From positions 51,358-115,357 of the forward strand of contig NW_025919156.1 in NCBI RefSeq assembly GCF_907164915.1: a DNA stretch of 64,000 bases. The letters run 5' to 3'. The position numbers were made by a program, and so were the translations under genes. Origin of the DNA: Impatiens glandulifera. Taxonomy: Eukaryota; Streptophyta; Magnoliopsida; Ericales; Balsaminaceae. Below the pieces are notes generated by a model that was not told the origin of the DNA, made no database searches, and saw only the letters and a list, made by a program, of their open reading frames with translations. Positions 24,476-36,062 of this stretch are shown here, piece after piece; the first letter of the stretch is position 1, and every line of letters begins with the position of its first letter.

Positions 24476-25430
24476 TTATTGGGCTCCCCTTTTTACTAGA
24501 GGATCAACTGGGAAGCATGATCCTTCATAGCTGAGATCTTCACCAGTTAACAAGTTTTAGAACGGAGGAAAATCGCGTCCACCACGATCACTTCCACCAT
24601 TTCGCCCACCACGATCACTACTAGTACTTCGGCCTCCGCAGTCACCTCCACTACTTCGGCCTCCGCGATCACCAGCACTACGACATCCGCCTCTTTTAGT
24701 TGGCCTTGGGCTGTCAACATTGGTTGTCCTTCGCTTAGATCTGGTGTCAGTTGCCACACCGTCACCTCTTCTATCTCTAACGGCCTCAACCTGGGTGATG
24801 AGATTCGGCTCTTTCTTAGCAGCTTTAGCATTCTCTTCAGCTTGGAATTTCCTTGCAATGGAATCAGCATACTCTAGTCTTTCAACCAACTGATTTTGAA
24901 CCAAACCCATTCCTTCCATAACTTCTCTTTTAAGATCAAGATTGATCTATCTTTCAACGTTCATCATTTCGGATTGTCGATTGAAGAGTTTCTTTTCAAA
25001 TCTTGCAAAATTCGTATTGGAGACATGAACCTCGTACGTGTTCTTCTTCAACATTTACTCCAACTCTTTATGAGTTTTAACAAGATCAGCAAAGTTCTTC
25101 TTGTCCTCCTTCTGGGTCTTCATAATTTTCGTCATATTGGATTGCATTATTGACATATTTTTCTGGAGCGTTGCTAATAAAGTTGACATAGACTTAATGA
25201 GCTTTGTACCATCAGCCGAAGATCCTTCATTAGATGAATTCTCTTGCTAATTTGCTGCAACGATCTGAAAGGGACTTATGTTGGTATGGAATTGCATGGA
25301 CTGCTCAGGTTCATCCTTCTCTTATTCACTATCAGATTTATCTTGTTCTTCTTCTTCCAACTCCTTCTCTGCCCTGTCAATCCTTACGAGCAAGTTTCCT
25401 GAATTGTGGTAAGGATGGAGAATATTTTCA
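24476..25430 (-). pseudogene. ORF3 of element Z, C-terminal part
   Basis: This continues the reading frame that begins at 36062 and was interrupted by element Y. From the right it encodes SGNLLVRIDRAEKELEEEEQ, a coiled-coil-like stretch with many Lys/Glu and Met (25050-25250), ERLEYADSIARKFQAEENAK near 24860, a KRGG..RGGRSSGG tail rich in Arg and Gly (24557-24720), and a last segment ending RGAQ with a stop at 24476-24478. The stretch matching Y residues just before SGNL is missing, so sequence was lost when the left end of Y was deleted. Frameshifts are present. Confidence 0.75.
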
Positions 25431-25471
25431 TAAATTATTTCAACACACAGTCAAAATAATTTGACCCAACA
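25431..25471 (-). repeat. Remnant of 3' LTR of element Y (41 bp)
   Basis: The only part of the left LTR of Y that survives. It matches the last 41 bp of the right LTR (33832-33872), ending AATTTGACCCAACA on the plus strand. It abuts ORF3 of Z directly on the left. The adjacent purine tract on its right (25472-25486) shows it is a true LTR boundary. Confidence 0.88.
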
Positions 25472-25486
25472 ATTTCCCTCTTTTTG
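25472..25486 (-). other. Polypurine tract of element Y
   Basis: On the minus strand CATCAAAAAGAGGGAAAT immediately precedes the LTR start TGTTGGGTCAAAT. It is nearly the same as the tract of element Z. Confidence 0.7.
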
Positions 25487-25646
25487 ATGAAGAAATTGGA
25501 GACCTGCATATATATATCAACACATGCATTCATCATATAAATAAACAAAACCCATGTTCACTTAAATCACATATCCAAAACTAATATTCAGAGAACCATC
25601 AAAGAAACATTGTTTGAAAGACTTAAATAGAGTATAAGAAAAGAAA

Positions 25647-28600
25647 TTATTGTTCTTCCCTTTTACCTCGAGGATCGGTTGGACTCGTGTATTGACCGGG
25701 AAGCATGTTGAAGAATGAAGGATAGTCGCGACCACCACGACCACCTCCACTTGATCTACCACCCCATTCATTACCGCTGCCACGACCTCCTTGATCAATA
25801 TTTGCAAGCCTACTACGACCACCACCACTTCGACCTCCACGATCACCACCGCTTCGACCTCCACCTCTCTTGGTTGGCCTAGGATTATCATCGGTGCTTG
25901 TAGCTCGCCTGGATCTAGTGCTGGTTGACACACCATCATTTCTTCTACTTGACTCGCCTTTAGCATTGGCCTTTGCGTTCTCCTTTGTTTGAAACTTCCT
26001 TGAAATGGAGTCAGCAAATTCCTGTCGTTCATTGTCATTTCTACTCAAATAGCCCTAAATTTCCACCATCTAATTCTTCACCAGACTGAATTCTTCTAAG
26101 GTCTCCTTGTGACGTTCATCATTGAATTTCCTTTCAATGTCCAGTAATTCACTTTGACGGCTGAAGAGTTGCTTTTCAAAGTTTGAGAAGTTTAGATTTG
26201 CGACATTAGTCTCATATGTGTTCTTCTTCAAAGTGTTGTCCAACTCAGTAAAGCCCTCTCTTTTTTCTTCTTTCGTGTTCATGGCCTTTGTCATGGTCAT
26301 CTGAAGAGATGAGATCATAGACTTCATAGACCTTAACATCTTGGTTCCCACAGCAGAAGATTCTTCATGTGATGAGATCTCTTCAGACTCTGCTGCCATG
26401 CTCTGAATTGGCTCAAAGTTTGTGTGAATCTGCAAGGATTGCTCCTGTTGATTCTTTTCGGCCTTCTTAGCAGCTTCATCCTCCTCTTCTTCTACTAATT
26501 CTTCTTCAGCTCTCTGAAATCTCTCATAAAGATTTCCAGTATAATGAAGAGGAATGTTGATATTTTCATGAACATTTCCCACAATGGTGTCAGGAAATAG
26601 ACGAGCTTGATAAAAGTTGTTTGTTGATCCTGTTCCTCCTCAGATGAGGAACTTTCTCTTTGGAGGGTTCCCCCTCAGATCTGATAGTTTCTGGCTGAGT
26701 TACCTCGGCCACTTTCTCTTGAACAACCTCTGTTCTCACAACAGGGGTTAACATCACATTTTCTTCAAGAGGAGCTTAAACAGCTTCCTCAATCACATCT
26801 TCGACAAGGACTTCTTCTTCATTTGTCTCAAGAGCTTGTTCAAGCTCTTGGACAATCACTTCTTCTTCTTCATTCGGGAACTCTTGAATAGGTTGATCCA
26901 GTATGCGTCTCTCTTCGGTAGAAAGATTCCCGAATTCGATCAAGAGAGCATCATCTAGTTAATCAGCATCTTTCTCAGCATCAAGAATATCCATAGCTTC
27001 ATCATCATTGAGAGGTTCTGCACTAGAGCAATCGGCGCCATGAATGTGTCGAGAAGCTACCGAGACGTATCTGTCCAAAATGTCGTTTAGCTTCTTCAAG
27101 ACCTTCATTTCCACTTCAGATCCTTTCTCAGCAGGATTGTAGTTTGTCTTTCTGGCTTCGAAGATTGGGAAAAGAGCTTTTCCATACAAACAAGCTTCCA
27201 CGAGATCTTTCCTCTTCAGATCCTCAACAACCTCTGAAGTTCTAGCCCATTTCAGAACATTCTTTTCGTTTTCCACCCGCTTCTTCTATTCTTTCGTTAT
27301 TGCATAATTCAATAAAGAATCGTTGTACTTGGATGACAATCTGCGGTTTCTCAGCTGTAATGAATTTAACTTGATCTAAAATAAGGTCAACAATCCCTTG
27401 AACTTGAGTTGCGATTTTCTTTCCTTTTCCAACAACCTCTACGGGTTTTGGAGAAGTTCTGGGTTCACCGATCACGATTCCACCTGTCTGTCTTTTAGAA
27501 CGCATCAGCTCAAACGCTGAATGGGGTTTCTTATAAAGCTCAGTAGGGAGCTCCACACGAGTAACTTTCCCTGCCACCAATGAATCTTTAGGAGCGGGAA
27601 TAGTGGATTCATCAGCCACAAGGGTAAGAACAACACCTTGTTCTGGTTGGGAAGACTCTGTAGCACCGACGTCTACTAGATCACGTTGAACAACAGGAGA
27701 CACATTCCTGTTAACATTTTCAACATTTGGACCGGCTGACTCAACAGCAAGCCCTTCAGCAGATTCTCTCAACGGAGAAAATACAGATTCAGCTTGTTCC
27801 ACAATAGGAACATCAAACTTACGCACAGCGGCCAGAGATTTGGAAGATGTTACCTTTACAGATTTAGACACGTGGGGCGCATTTGTCTTCTTCTCCTTTG
27901 AGACACTAGATCTCGAAGGTTTCCTCAAAATGGTTGAGGGAGTGGATAGTGAGGACATCGGAGTTGCAGCAAGTACGCTTGGACCTTACTTTAATCTTGA
28001 ATCGATAGATTCAGAGTCCTTCTTGTTTGAACTCTTCAAACTAGAAGAACTGGCCTCCGATTCATTTACCGTTTTCGTTCTCTTTGCCCCTGTTGACATC
28101 ACAGAAGCAGACGGTTGCTTGGATCGGGTAGAGGGTTTTCCACCAGTTTGGTAACTCGATGCACCAGATGTAGATTCAATATTGTTCTTCATCCTCAACA
28201 GTGTATCAGCCACTGTAAGGGCAGTATAAACTCTTGGAGAGTTGATCTACACAGGTTCACCACCAGGAACTCCTAAATGCTTCAACAGATGACTTAGTTG
28301 AGCAGCAAACGTTATGCTTTCCTTGTTCGTCTGACAGATCGAAAAGCACAAGTTCTGGAAAAGGGTGTGAGCCCAATTTACCTAGATTCCCTTTGAAATA
28401 ACACACATATAGTCAAAACGGTCTTGACTATAGAGATGGAAAGAGTCAGCTTTCTCTTGTAGCGCCTTTGCCACCACGTCGTTCAGCAGAATGAAATGCG
28501 GTTTAAACACTTTTTTTGGGTCCATTAACATGGATCATTGAAGGTTTTCTTCATCTCCTCCATGATTTCTGGTGAAAGGATCAAGTTGAATGAGTTCCCC

Positions 28601-28878
28601 TCCGTTGGAAGTTCAAAGAACTCCGCATAAAGTACTTTATCGAATGAGAACTTCATTCCGTTGACAGTTGCTACGATGGATTCACCCACCATAGTTGTCG
28701 TTTTGAAGAACTCACGAACTTCTTTTTCATAGAATACGAATGGACCGCCAAAATACTTCCTTAACCCAGAATATTCTAGTGTTCGGAACATTTCCACCAC
28801 CTCCGGTTGATCGAAAATATACACCGATGGAAAATCCACCTGCAAAGTACAGGGACCCAAAGTGATTTTCTTCACCAT
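25647..28878 (-). pseudogene. ORF3 of element Y (best preserved copy)
   Basis: Chosen start: ATG at 28878, followed by VKKITLGPCTLQVDF and about 123 bp downstream of a TATA box. N-domain: VEMFRTLEYSGLRKYFGGP, KEVREFFK, LYAEFFELPTEGNSF, then DVVAKALQEKADSFHLY and VNWAHTLFQNL (28350-28878). Middle: Ser/Lys-rich linker (27300-28213), then WARTSEVVEDLKRKDLVEA and a PIFEARKTNYNP segment (26959-27276). Next come acidic coiled-coil-like sequence (26070-26582), QEFADSISRKFQTKENAK, and an RGG-rich tail ending DPRGKREEQ at 25647. Total about 3.2 kb, roughly 1,075 codons. Only a few stops and one or two frameshifts interrupt it, so it was probably intact recently. No known enzyme motif is visible. The tail suggests RNA or nucleic-acid binding, which is inference only. 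Confidence 0.75.
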
Positions 28879-29610
28879 TTTTCGAAAGAATATGAAAAGA
28901 CACAATATTTCAGAGAGATTCAGAGAGAGAAATGCAAAGAAAGCTAGGGTTCTTAAGGATTTCGAGAGATTGAAAGCTTTCAAACTAATGCACTAATATC
29001 CTTATATAGAAAGAAGAGGGAAATACATAATAACCGTCTTTTCTCAAGGGTATGGCCCATCAATAAATGTTAGACGTCCTTTTTCAAGGAGTCATCATTA
29101 CAAATGAGGGTATATCAGTCATTTTCTCTAAACTTGAGAGACACGTGTCTTCATGTTATTAAGAGATGACTGTTTGATATTTTGAGCGTGAAAAGTAAAT
29201 AGCTCTCAATCGTGGGATAGTTGTCCTTGATCAGTCTAATCAGCACGTAGTTAGACGTTTTTCTTACTCCACAAATCCATATAATAAAAAATCTATTAGA
29301 CGGATGAGTCTATTAGACGCATACGTCTAATTCCGTGTTTATAAAAATCTGTCTAATGTCTATTAGACATGTACGTCTAATTCCGCATAAACACCACGTG
29401 TTAGACGTGTGTTTGATTAGACGTGAGCAGCCACTTGCTCATAACGTAAAAACGTCTAACGTCTATTAGATGTGTCCGTCTAATCGCGTAAGTATAACAC
29501 CTCAACATATAGACTTAGATGTATAAGTTATGAGCAAAAATACGTCTAAGTACACACTGTTTCTTTTAGACACACTTGTCTAATTAGACCGATTAAGGAT
29601 ATTCGTCTGG
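28879..29610 (-). promoter_or_regulatory. Putative internal promoter of ORF3, element Y
   Basis: Contains, toward ORF3: a cluster of GTTAGACG/TCTATTAGAC motifs (29218-29610), the palindrome AGACACGTGTCT (29139-29150), a TATA box TCTATATAAG (minus, 29001-29010), and a leader rich in TCTCTCTGAA before the ATG at 28878. A GAACCCTAGC phrase in the leader is shared with elements 1 and Z. Confidence 0.65.
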
Positions 29611-29789
29611 AGAGTATCTTTACTTCACAGTAATTTTCCATCTCATTATGGACATAAAAATGTGATAGATAATTTTAGTGGTCCAAAGACCAATAACATT
29701 TTCAACAAATAAAAACATTTATTCTTCTATAATGACAAATGCCATTGTTGATCTTCCGGGCTGTGTACTCAGAAGAGTACTCCTCTAGC

Positions 29790-31650
29790 TTCCTTCCTGC
29801 AATCCTCCTGCATCACCTACAAAAAAAACTATTTACACATTTTGGTACACATACTCAATTGGGTCCTCGATCAATTAGTCCCTTAGGAATCCATATTTGA
29901 GTTATTCTGATGGACTTCCCATTTTGTGTTGTGATTAATGCATAGGATTTTGACTTAGCAGATGACTTTCTGCTAGCCACTGATCCTTTAACTTTTGAAG
30001 AAGATTTTCTTTTAAAACTCATTGACTTAAAGTCATGTTTAGATTGCCAGACTTGTTAGCTTCTTCTAGATTATTCTTAAGCCAGCTAACAATAGGCGGA
30101 ACATAAACTATTTCATTTTTGAAAGCAACTTCTTCATGAATAGGATCAGATTCAATGTCAGTCATACTTCCTTTGACAAAACTTATTGGCTTAAGTTTGT
30201 CATATGATTTTGACTTTTTGCATGACAGGTTAGGGTCATTACTATCAAATCCCAATCCGGATCTAGATCCAGCATGTTTCAACATGCTGATCTGATATTT
30301 GACAGCATCTCCAGACCTTGTCCATGCACAGACAACATAGTTTAACCTTTTGTTTTCAGATGAAAGGGTTTGAATCTGTTCCTTGAGCATCTCATTCTTA
30401 GATGATATTTCTTCAATCTTCTTTTCAAAAACATTTGACTCTTCAGCTTGAGAAAATTTTGGTTTGTTTACATCTGATAAAAATTTAGTTTCATTTAGGG
30501 ATTCTGCTAGCTTTCTGTACTCGATGACCATGTCATCTAGTGCAGCTACCAATTGTTACCTTGAAAACCTTTCGTAAGAGAAGTCAAAGACCTTAGTCTC
30601 TTGAGTTCTTTCTTCATCTTCTCTTTCCATGAAGCACGCCACCTCTTCTTCATCACTTTCACTGGATGAAAAATAAGAGCCACGGCTGCTTCCTCTGTTC
30701 TTCCCGTCACCAGCCATAAGAGCATTTAGCTGTTTTCCATCATCCTTGGCATCTTCACGCTTTGGCTTCAGACATTCCGATGCATAATGACCTTTAATAC
30801 CACAGTTAAAACAACTAACATTAGTTTTTGATTTTCTATTATCATTAGAATTTGAAGAGTTTGAGTTAGAGTTGCTCTTTTTCATGAAGTCGCCAAACTT
30901 CTTCACAAAGAGAGACATGACATCGTTGCTCAGCTGTTGAGCTGCCATCTTCACGTCCGGAGCGGTTGGTGGCTCTTCAGCAGTCACCAGCGCCTTGGTA
31001 ATGATAACGGACGTGGGTTGATCGTCTTCCATCCTACAGTTTAGCTCGAACTCATAGGCCTTGAGGTCAGTAAAAAGATCAAAGAGAGAGATCTTGTTAA
31101 GCTCTTTGGACTCTCTCATTTCCATAGTCTTTATGTTCCATTCCCTTGGAAGAGCACGCATGACCTTGAAAGAAAGCTCTCGGTTTCTATAGGTCTTGCC
31201 TAGGATGGACAGAGAGGAGACAATCTTGCTGAATCTGGTGTCGAAATCGTTCATTGTTTCACTAGGACGCATTTTGAAGCTGTCGAACTATTGAGTGGGA
31301 ACCATGATCTTGTTTTTCTTGGTTTTCTCGTTGCCCTTGCACAGTTGAGTGAGTCTGTCCCAGACCTCTTTGCTAGTATCGCATTTGATAATGTAGTTGA
31401 ACATGCTGTCATCGAGAGATATGTACAAAACATCAAGAGCCATGTTGTTGAGATTGTTCTGCCTCTTTTCATCAGTGTTCTAGTCGGCCTTCTCCTTATC
31501 AATCTTGATAGGACTTTCTGTGACCACGCTCCACATGTCATCATGAAGAGAAGAGAGATGAGCACGAACTCTTTTCTTACAAACAATGTAGTTTTCTCGA
31601 GAAAAAGTTGGAATGGATGTAGCATTGGCATCTTTGGTTATGGTCGACAT
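29790..31650 (-). pseudogene. Copia-type gag of element Y
   Basis: Start ATG at 31650 (MSTITKDA), about 45 bp inside the LTR. Residues about 20-200 form a UBN2-type gag domain: HLSSLHDDMW, ESPIKIDKE, NNLNNMALDVLY, then MRPSETMNDFDTRFSKIVSS (30556-31272). It has FVKKFGDFMKKSNS, a CCHC knuckle (CFNCGIKGHYASEC near 30800), an acidic Ser stretch (YFSSSESDEEEVACFM) and a long Lys/Glu region with ENKRLNYVVCAW (30019-30552). The protein packages element RNA in virus-like particles. Only about four nonsense codons interrupt it. No protease or pol sequence follows. Confidence 0.85.
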
Positions 31651-31680
31651 ATTTCAGGAAAGGCTTGAGAATAGAAACAT

Positions 31681-31693
31681 GGCTCTGATACCA
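31681..31693 (-). other. Primer-binding site of element Y
   Basis: Minus strand TGGTATCAGAGCC lies two bases inside the LTR end (CGATCCTATCA, AT). This is the usual plant site complementary to the 3' end of initiator tRNA-Met. Confidence 0.9.
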
Positions 31694-31695
31694 AT

Positions 31696-33872
31696 TGATA
31701 GGATCGACTTTATCGATAGAGACGGGGGTCTGGCTAAGGATGAAGGCTTATGAAAAACGGTTTGAAAGAAATCCTGTTAGGGATTTAATTGGCTTTCTAT
31801 TCTACGCAAACACTTGTAAACACTTAAAACGGATTCAAGGCGGAATTGTTTACTTGGGTTTGAAGCACAAAATGAAATATGAAAAGATGACATAAATGAA
31901 AAAACGCAAAAGTTTCTTTATGGATGTTCGAAGAAACTCTCCTACGTCACCCCTTCTTCTAACCACCGGAAGGATTCACTGTAATATGATTCGAATCAAA
32001 TACAGTTTACACACACTTACCTCACTATTGAACATAATATTTTCTGTTCAATTATAAGATGAAGAATATCACTCATCTAAAGGTGTTTTGATTCTAGCTC
32101 TCTCTTTATTCACACACAATACAATCAGAAAGCAGCTTCATAGTATGAATTCAGTAAGCAAGATGATTGAGTAGTTTCTCTCTCTGCATAATCAGATTGC
32201 TTGTTTATTAGGCAGATTGTCCGTTGTCCTTTAGATTTGTTAAATACTGAGCAGGAGCTAACGGTCGAATCTTTAAGAATGATATGTGGCACTCTTACAT
32301 TGGAAAGCCTCCATTGTACACAGCAGGTTCTGAGCACAAGGATCGTGGTCGTACATCACTGGTAGTGCGCCGAATATTCCATCAGGGATGTATCTGCAAA
32401 ACAAGTAATGTGAGGAAAATTATCTTACGTGGCATTCCTTGATTGGTTGCATATAGCTGTTGTACTAATCTTCACAAGAAAGTGGAGCATGAGTAGGGTA
32501 CATCTATAGCACATGGGTAGGTGAAATGCTAGCTTCAAGCATACTACTTAAACTGAGCATTAGACGTATTTCAGTTAGACGGATTGTGAAAATCATTCTA
32601 ATGAAATAAAACATCTCCTTTTAATAACCGAGTCTATTAGACCGACTGGTCTAATAGAATTAGACTACACGTCTAATTACAATAACCATTAGACTGCACG
32701 TCTAACTCCACTGAGTTAGACTGCACATCTAATTCCGCTTCTACCTCAGACTTGTCTGAAGGAGTTACACTTACGTCTAACTTTCACTAATTAGACTACA
32801 TGTCTAATTATCCAATAACCATTAGACTGCACGTCTAACTCCACTGAGTTAGACTGCACGTCTAATTCCGGTTCTACCTCAAACTAATCTGAAGGAGTTA
32901 GACTCACGTCTAACTTTCACTAATTATAATACGCGTCTAATTATCCAATAACCATTAGACTGCACGTCTAACTCCACTGAGTTAGACTGCATGTCTAATT
33001 CCGGTTCTACCTGAGACTAATCTGAAGGAGTTAGACTCACGTTTAACTTTCACTAATTAGACTACGCGTCTAATTATCAAACAACCATTAGACTGCACGT
33101 CTTACTCCACTGAGTTAGACTACATGTCTAATTTCGGTTCTACCTTAGACTTGTCTGAAGGAGTTAGAATCAAGTCTAACTTTCACTAATTAGACTACGC
33201 GTCTAATTTCCAATAACCATTAGACTGCACGTCTGACTCCACTGAGTTAGACTGCACGTCTAATTCCGGTTCTACCTCAGACTTGTCTGAAGAAGTTAGA
33301 CTCACGTCTAACTCCACTGAGTTAGACTGCACGTCTAATTCCGCATATATATTAGACTATCCGTCTAATTGCAAATATATTAGACTACACGTCTAGCTCC
33401 ACTGAGTTAGACTGTACGTCTAGTTCCGAGTATCTATTAGACCATCCGTCTAATTACAAGTCTATTAGATTACACATCTAACTCCAATGAGTTAGACTGT
33501 ACGTCTAATTTCGATTACATTAGACTTACGTCTAATTCCGTGCATTCATTAGACTACACGTGTAACTCAGATGTGTTAGATTGTACGTCTAATTCTACAC
33601 ATTCATTAGACTACACGTCTAACTCCGATGATTTAGACTGTACGTCTAATTCTTATGCATTCATTTGACTACACGTCTAACTCCGATGAGTTAGACTGTA
33701 CGTCTAATTCTATGCATCTAATTGCCAAAATCGGTCTAATGATCCTCATCAGAACAAAGTCTTATAAAATATTGTTTCAATACACCTGCATCAAAACTCA
33801 TAAGTCATTTCATCATCAAAATCTCAATGGTTAAATTATTTCAGCACACAGTCAAAATAATTTGACCCAACA
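31696..33872 (-). repeat. 5' LTR of element Y
   Basis: Plus strand begins TGATAGGATCGAC (31696) and ends AATTTGACCCAACA (33872). It is the longest LTR of the family (2,177 bp) because of its large repeat array. The conserved CCTACGTCACCCCTTCTTC block lies at 31938-31960. Its right edge sits in ORF3 of element Z. Confidence 0.92.
32565..33725. repeat. Higher-order palindromic array in LTR of Y
   Basis: About 1.1 kb of TTAGAC/GTCTAA dyads. The left part has a composite unit near 130 bp repeated about five times. Each composite holds ATTAGACTGCACGTCTAAC, GAGTTAGACTGCACGTCTAA, a CTCAGACTTGTCTGAAG hairpin and a TTAGACTACGCGTCTAAT dyad. The right part has simpler alternating units. Confidence 0.92.
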
Positions 33873-36062
33873 AGTTTGAACAAGCTCTTGAATAACTTCT
33901 TCTTCTTCAATAGATGGGTTCGATTGAATAGGTTTCTAGGCTTGCTCAATAGAGGGTTGAGCCATTAGACGATGTTCTTCTACAGAAAAACTTCCAAGTT
34001 CAATTAGATGAGTAGCAGCTTGCTCATCTTTATCTCCAGCAACATTATCAGATATATCCATTCGTTCACCTTCATCTGAGGAATCGCCGAATTGGCTAGC
34101 TCCTGAGCAGCTTGCTCCATCAATGTACCGTGTAACCACCGAGATATAATCCTCCATGATCTCGTCCAATCTCTTCAAAGCTTTTTCTTCTACTTCAGCA
34201 CCTCTCTCAATAGGATTGAAGTTAGCTCTTCTGGACTGGAGAATAGGAAATAGATCTCTTCCTCTCAAGTTTGCTTTCACCAGATCTTTTCTCTTAAGAG
34301 CTTCATACACTTCTAAATTCTTAGCCCACTTCAATACCCTTTTCTCATTTTTGATGAGCTGTAACCATTAATTGGTTATTCCTTTGCCTTTGATGACCCT
34401 GGTGTACTTGATAGACATTCTATTTAGTACCCAAGTATCAAAGATTTCTATCTTTTCTACAGCAGCAGCCTTGGCCTGATCCATCATGAGGTCAACAATA
34501 CACGTTGCCTCAAAAACTTCCTCATCAACATTTGTTACAACATCCTTCCCTTTTCCAATAACCTCAACAGGCTTTGGAAAGGGCCTTTGTTCCCCAAAAA
34601 CAATTCCAGTAGATTGTCTTGCAGAACGCATAATTTCATGGACAGTCAAGGGTTTGATGAAGAGTCTTGGTGTAGGTTTGGCTGAAACTATCTTGCCACT
34701 CATCAGAGACTCTGTTGGGACAATGTTTGGAACATGAGGCAGTTCTATTAACATAGAATTAGCCTTCTCAGGTTCACCACCAGCAGTTGAAGTAAGAGCA
34801 GCACCTTGCTCTGGTTCAACACGTTCTGTAGAACCCGAGGCTACAAGATCAGATTTATGAACAGGAGATGCAACCTTGTCAAAATTTTCATTGGTTGGAC
34901 CAACTGGCTCAATAGTTGGCCCGACAACAGATTCTTTCTCTAGAATAAAAACAGACTTATCCTGTTCTATCTCGGGAACATTGAATTTGGGCACTACGGC
35001 TGGAGATTGGGAAGAGGTTACCTTCGATGACACTTTCATCGATTTGGACGTGCGGAGCACCTTTGATTTCTCTCCTATAGAACTGGAGGACCTTGATGAT
35101 CTTCACAACTTACTAGTAGCCGGAGACAAGGGTGAACTTCACAACTTACTAGACCTTGCCTGACTCTGGAATCAATAATTCCAGAATCCTTCTTCGAGGA
35201 GCTCTTAAGTCTGGAAGAACTAGCCTCAGACTCGTTCACAGTTTTTGGTTCGTTTGGCTCCTTTAGACAGGATAGAAGCCGCTGGATGTTTGGACCGGGT
35301 AACAGACCTTCCTGCTGTCTATTGACTTGAGGATCCCGAGAGAGACTCTTTGTTGTTCTTCAATCTGACTAGGGTGTTAGCGACTGTGAAGACAGTGTAC
35401 ACCTTGGTCGGGTTGATTGGTTTAGAATCCTCCATCAGAACTCCCAAATACTCCAGCAATCGACTTAGCTGAGCAGCAAAGTTTTGCTCTCCTTGTTCTC
35501 CTGGTTGATTGAGAAGTAAAGGTTCTGGAACAGCATTGAGGCCCAGTTGACCTGAATCCCCTTTGAGATGGCAAACATATAGTCAAACCGATCTTGACGG
35601 TAGAGATTGAACGACCCAGCCTTCCCATGAAGCGCTTTCGCCACCACGTCATTCAACAAAATGAACTGTGGTTTGAGATCCTTCTTACTCCCATTTAGTC
35701 GAATCGCCGAACCATCGACTTAGAAGATCGTCTTCATTTACTCCGTTACCTCCGATGGAAGATGTCGGTTTAATGTATGTCCTTCAGATGGAAGTTCAAA
35801 GAACTCCGCATAGACCGCTGTTGAAGGAGATTTCGGTTCCATTTACGGTTGCTACAATGGAATCGCCAACCATTGTTGCAGATTTGAAGAACTCCCTCAC
35901 TTCGTTTTTGTGGTAGATGAACGACCCTCCCAAATACTTTCCTAGACCGGAATATTCAAGGCATCTAAACATTTTGACCACCTCGTGCTGATCGAACGTA
36001 TAAACAAAAGGAAAATCCAACTGCAAAGTACAATGACCGAGCGTGATTCTCTTGTTTCCCAT
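33873..36062 (-). pseudogene. ORF3 of element Z, N-terminal and middle part
   Basis: Start ATG at 36062 (MGNKRITLGHCTLQLDF), about 121 bp after the TATA box. The N-domain continues with FVYTFDQHEVVKMFRCLEYS, GGSFIYHKNEVREFFK and DSIVATVNG (35796-36062), then LHGKAGSFNLYRQDRFDYM and VNWASMLFQNL (35465-35659). The Ser/Lys/Pro linker is at 34368-35060. A second conserved block, MKWAKNLEVYEALKRKDLV and PILQSRRANFNP, is at 33936-34334. The frame is cut at 33872 by the LTR of Y and resumes at 25430. Several frameshifts occur near 35750 and 35170. Confidence 0.78.

Noticed and set aside
31251..31668. Open frames of about 125 codons on both strands in gag of Y
   Set aside because: They are out of frame with the UBN2 gag domain, which is the frame supported by homology to Z and W.
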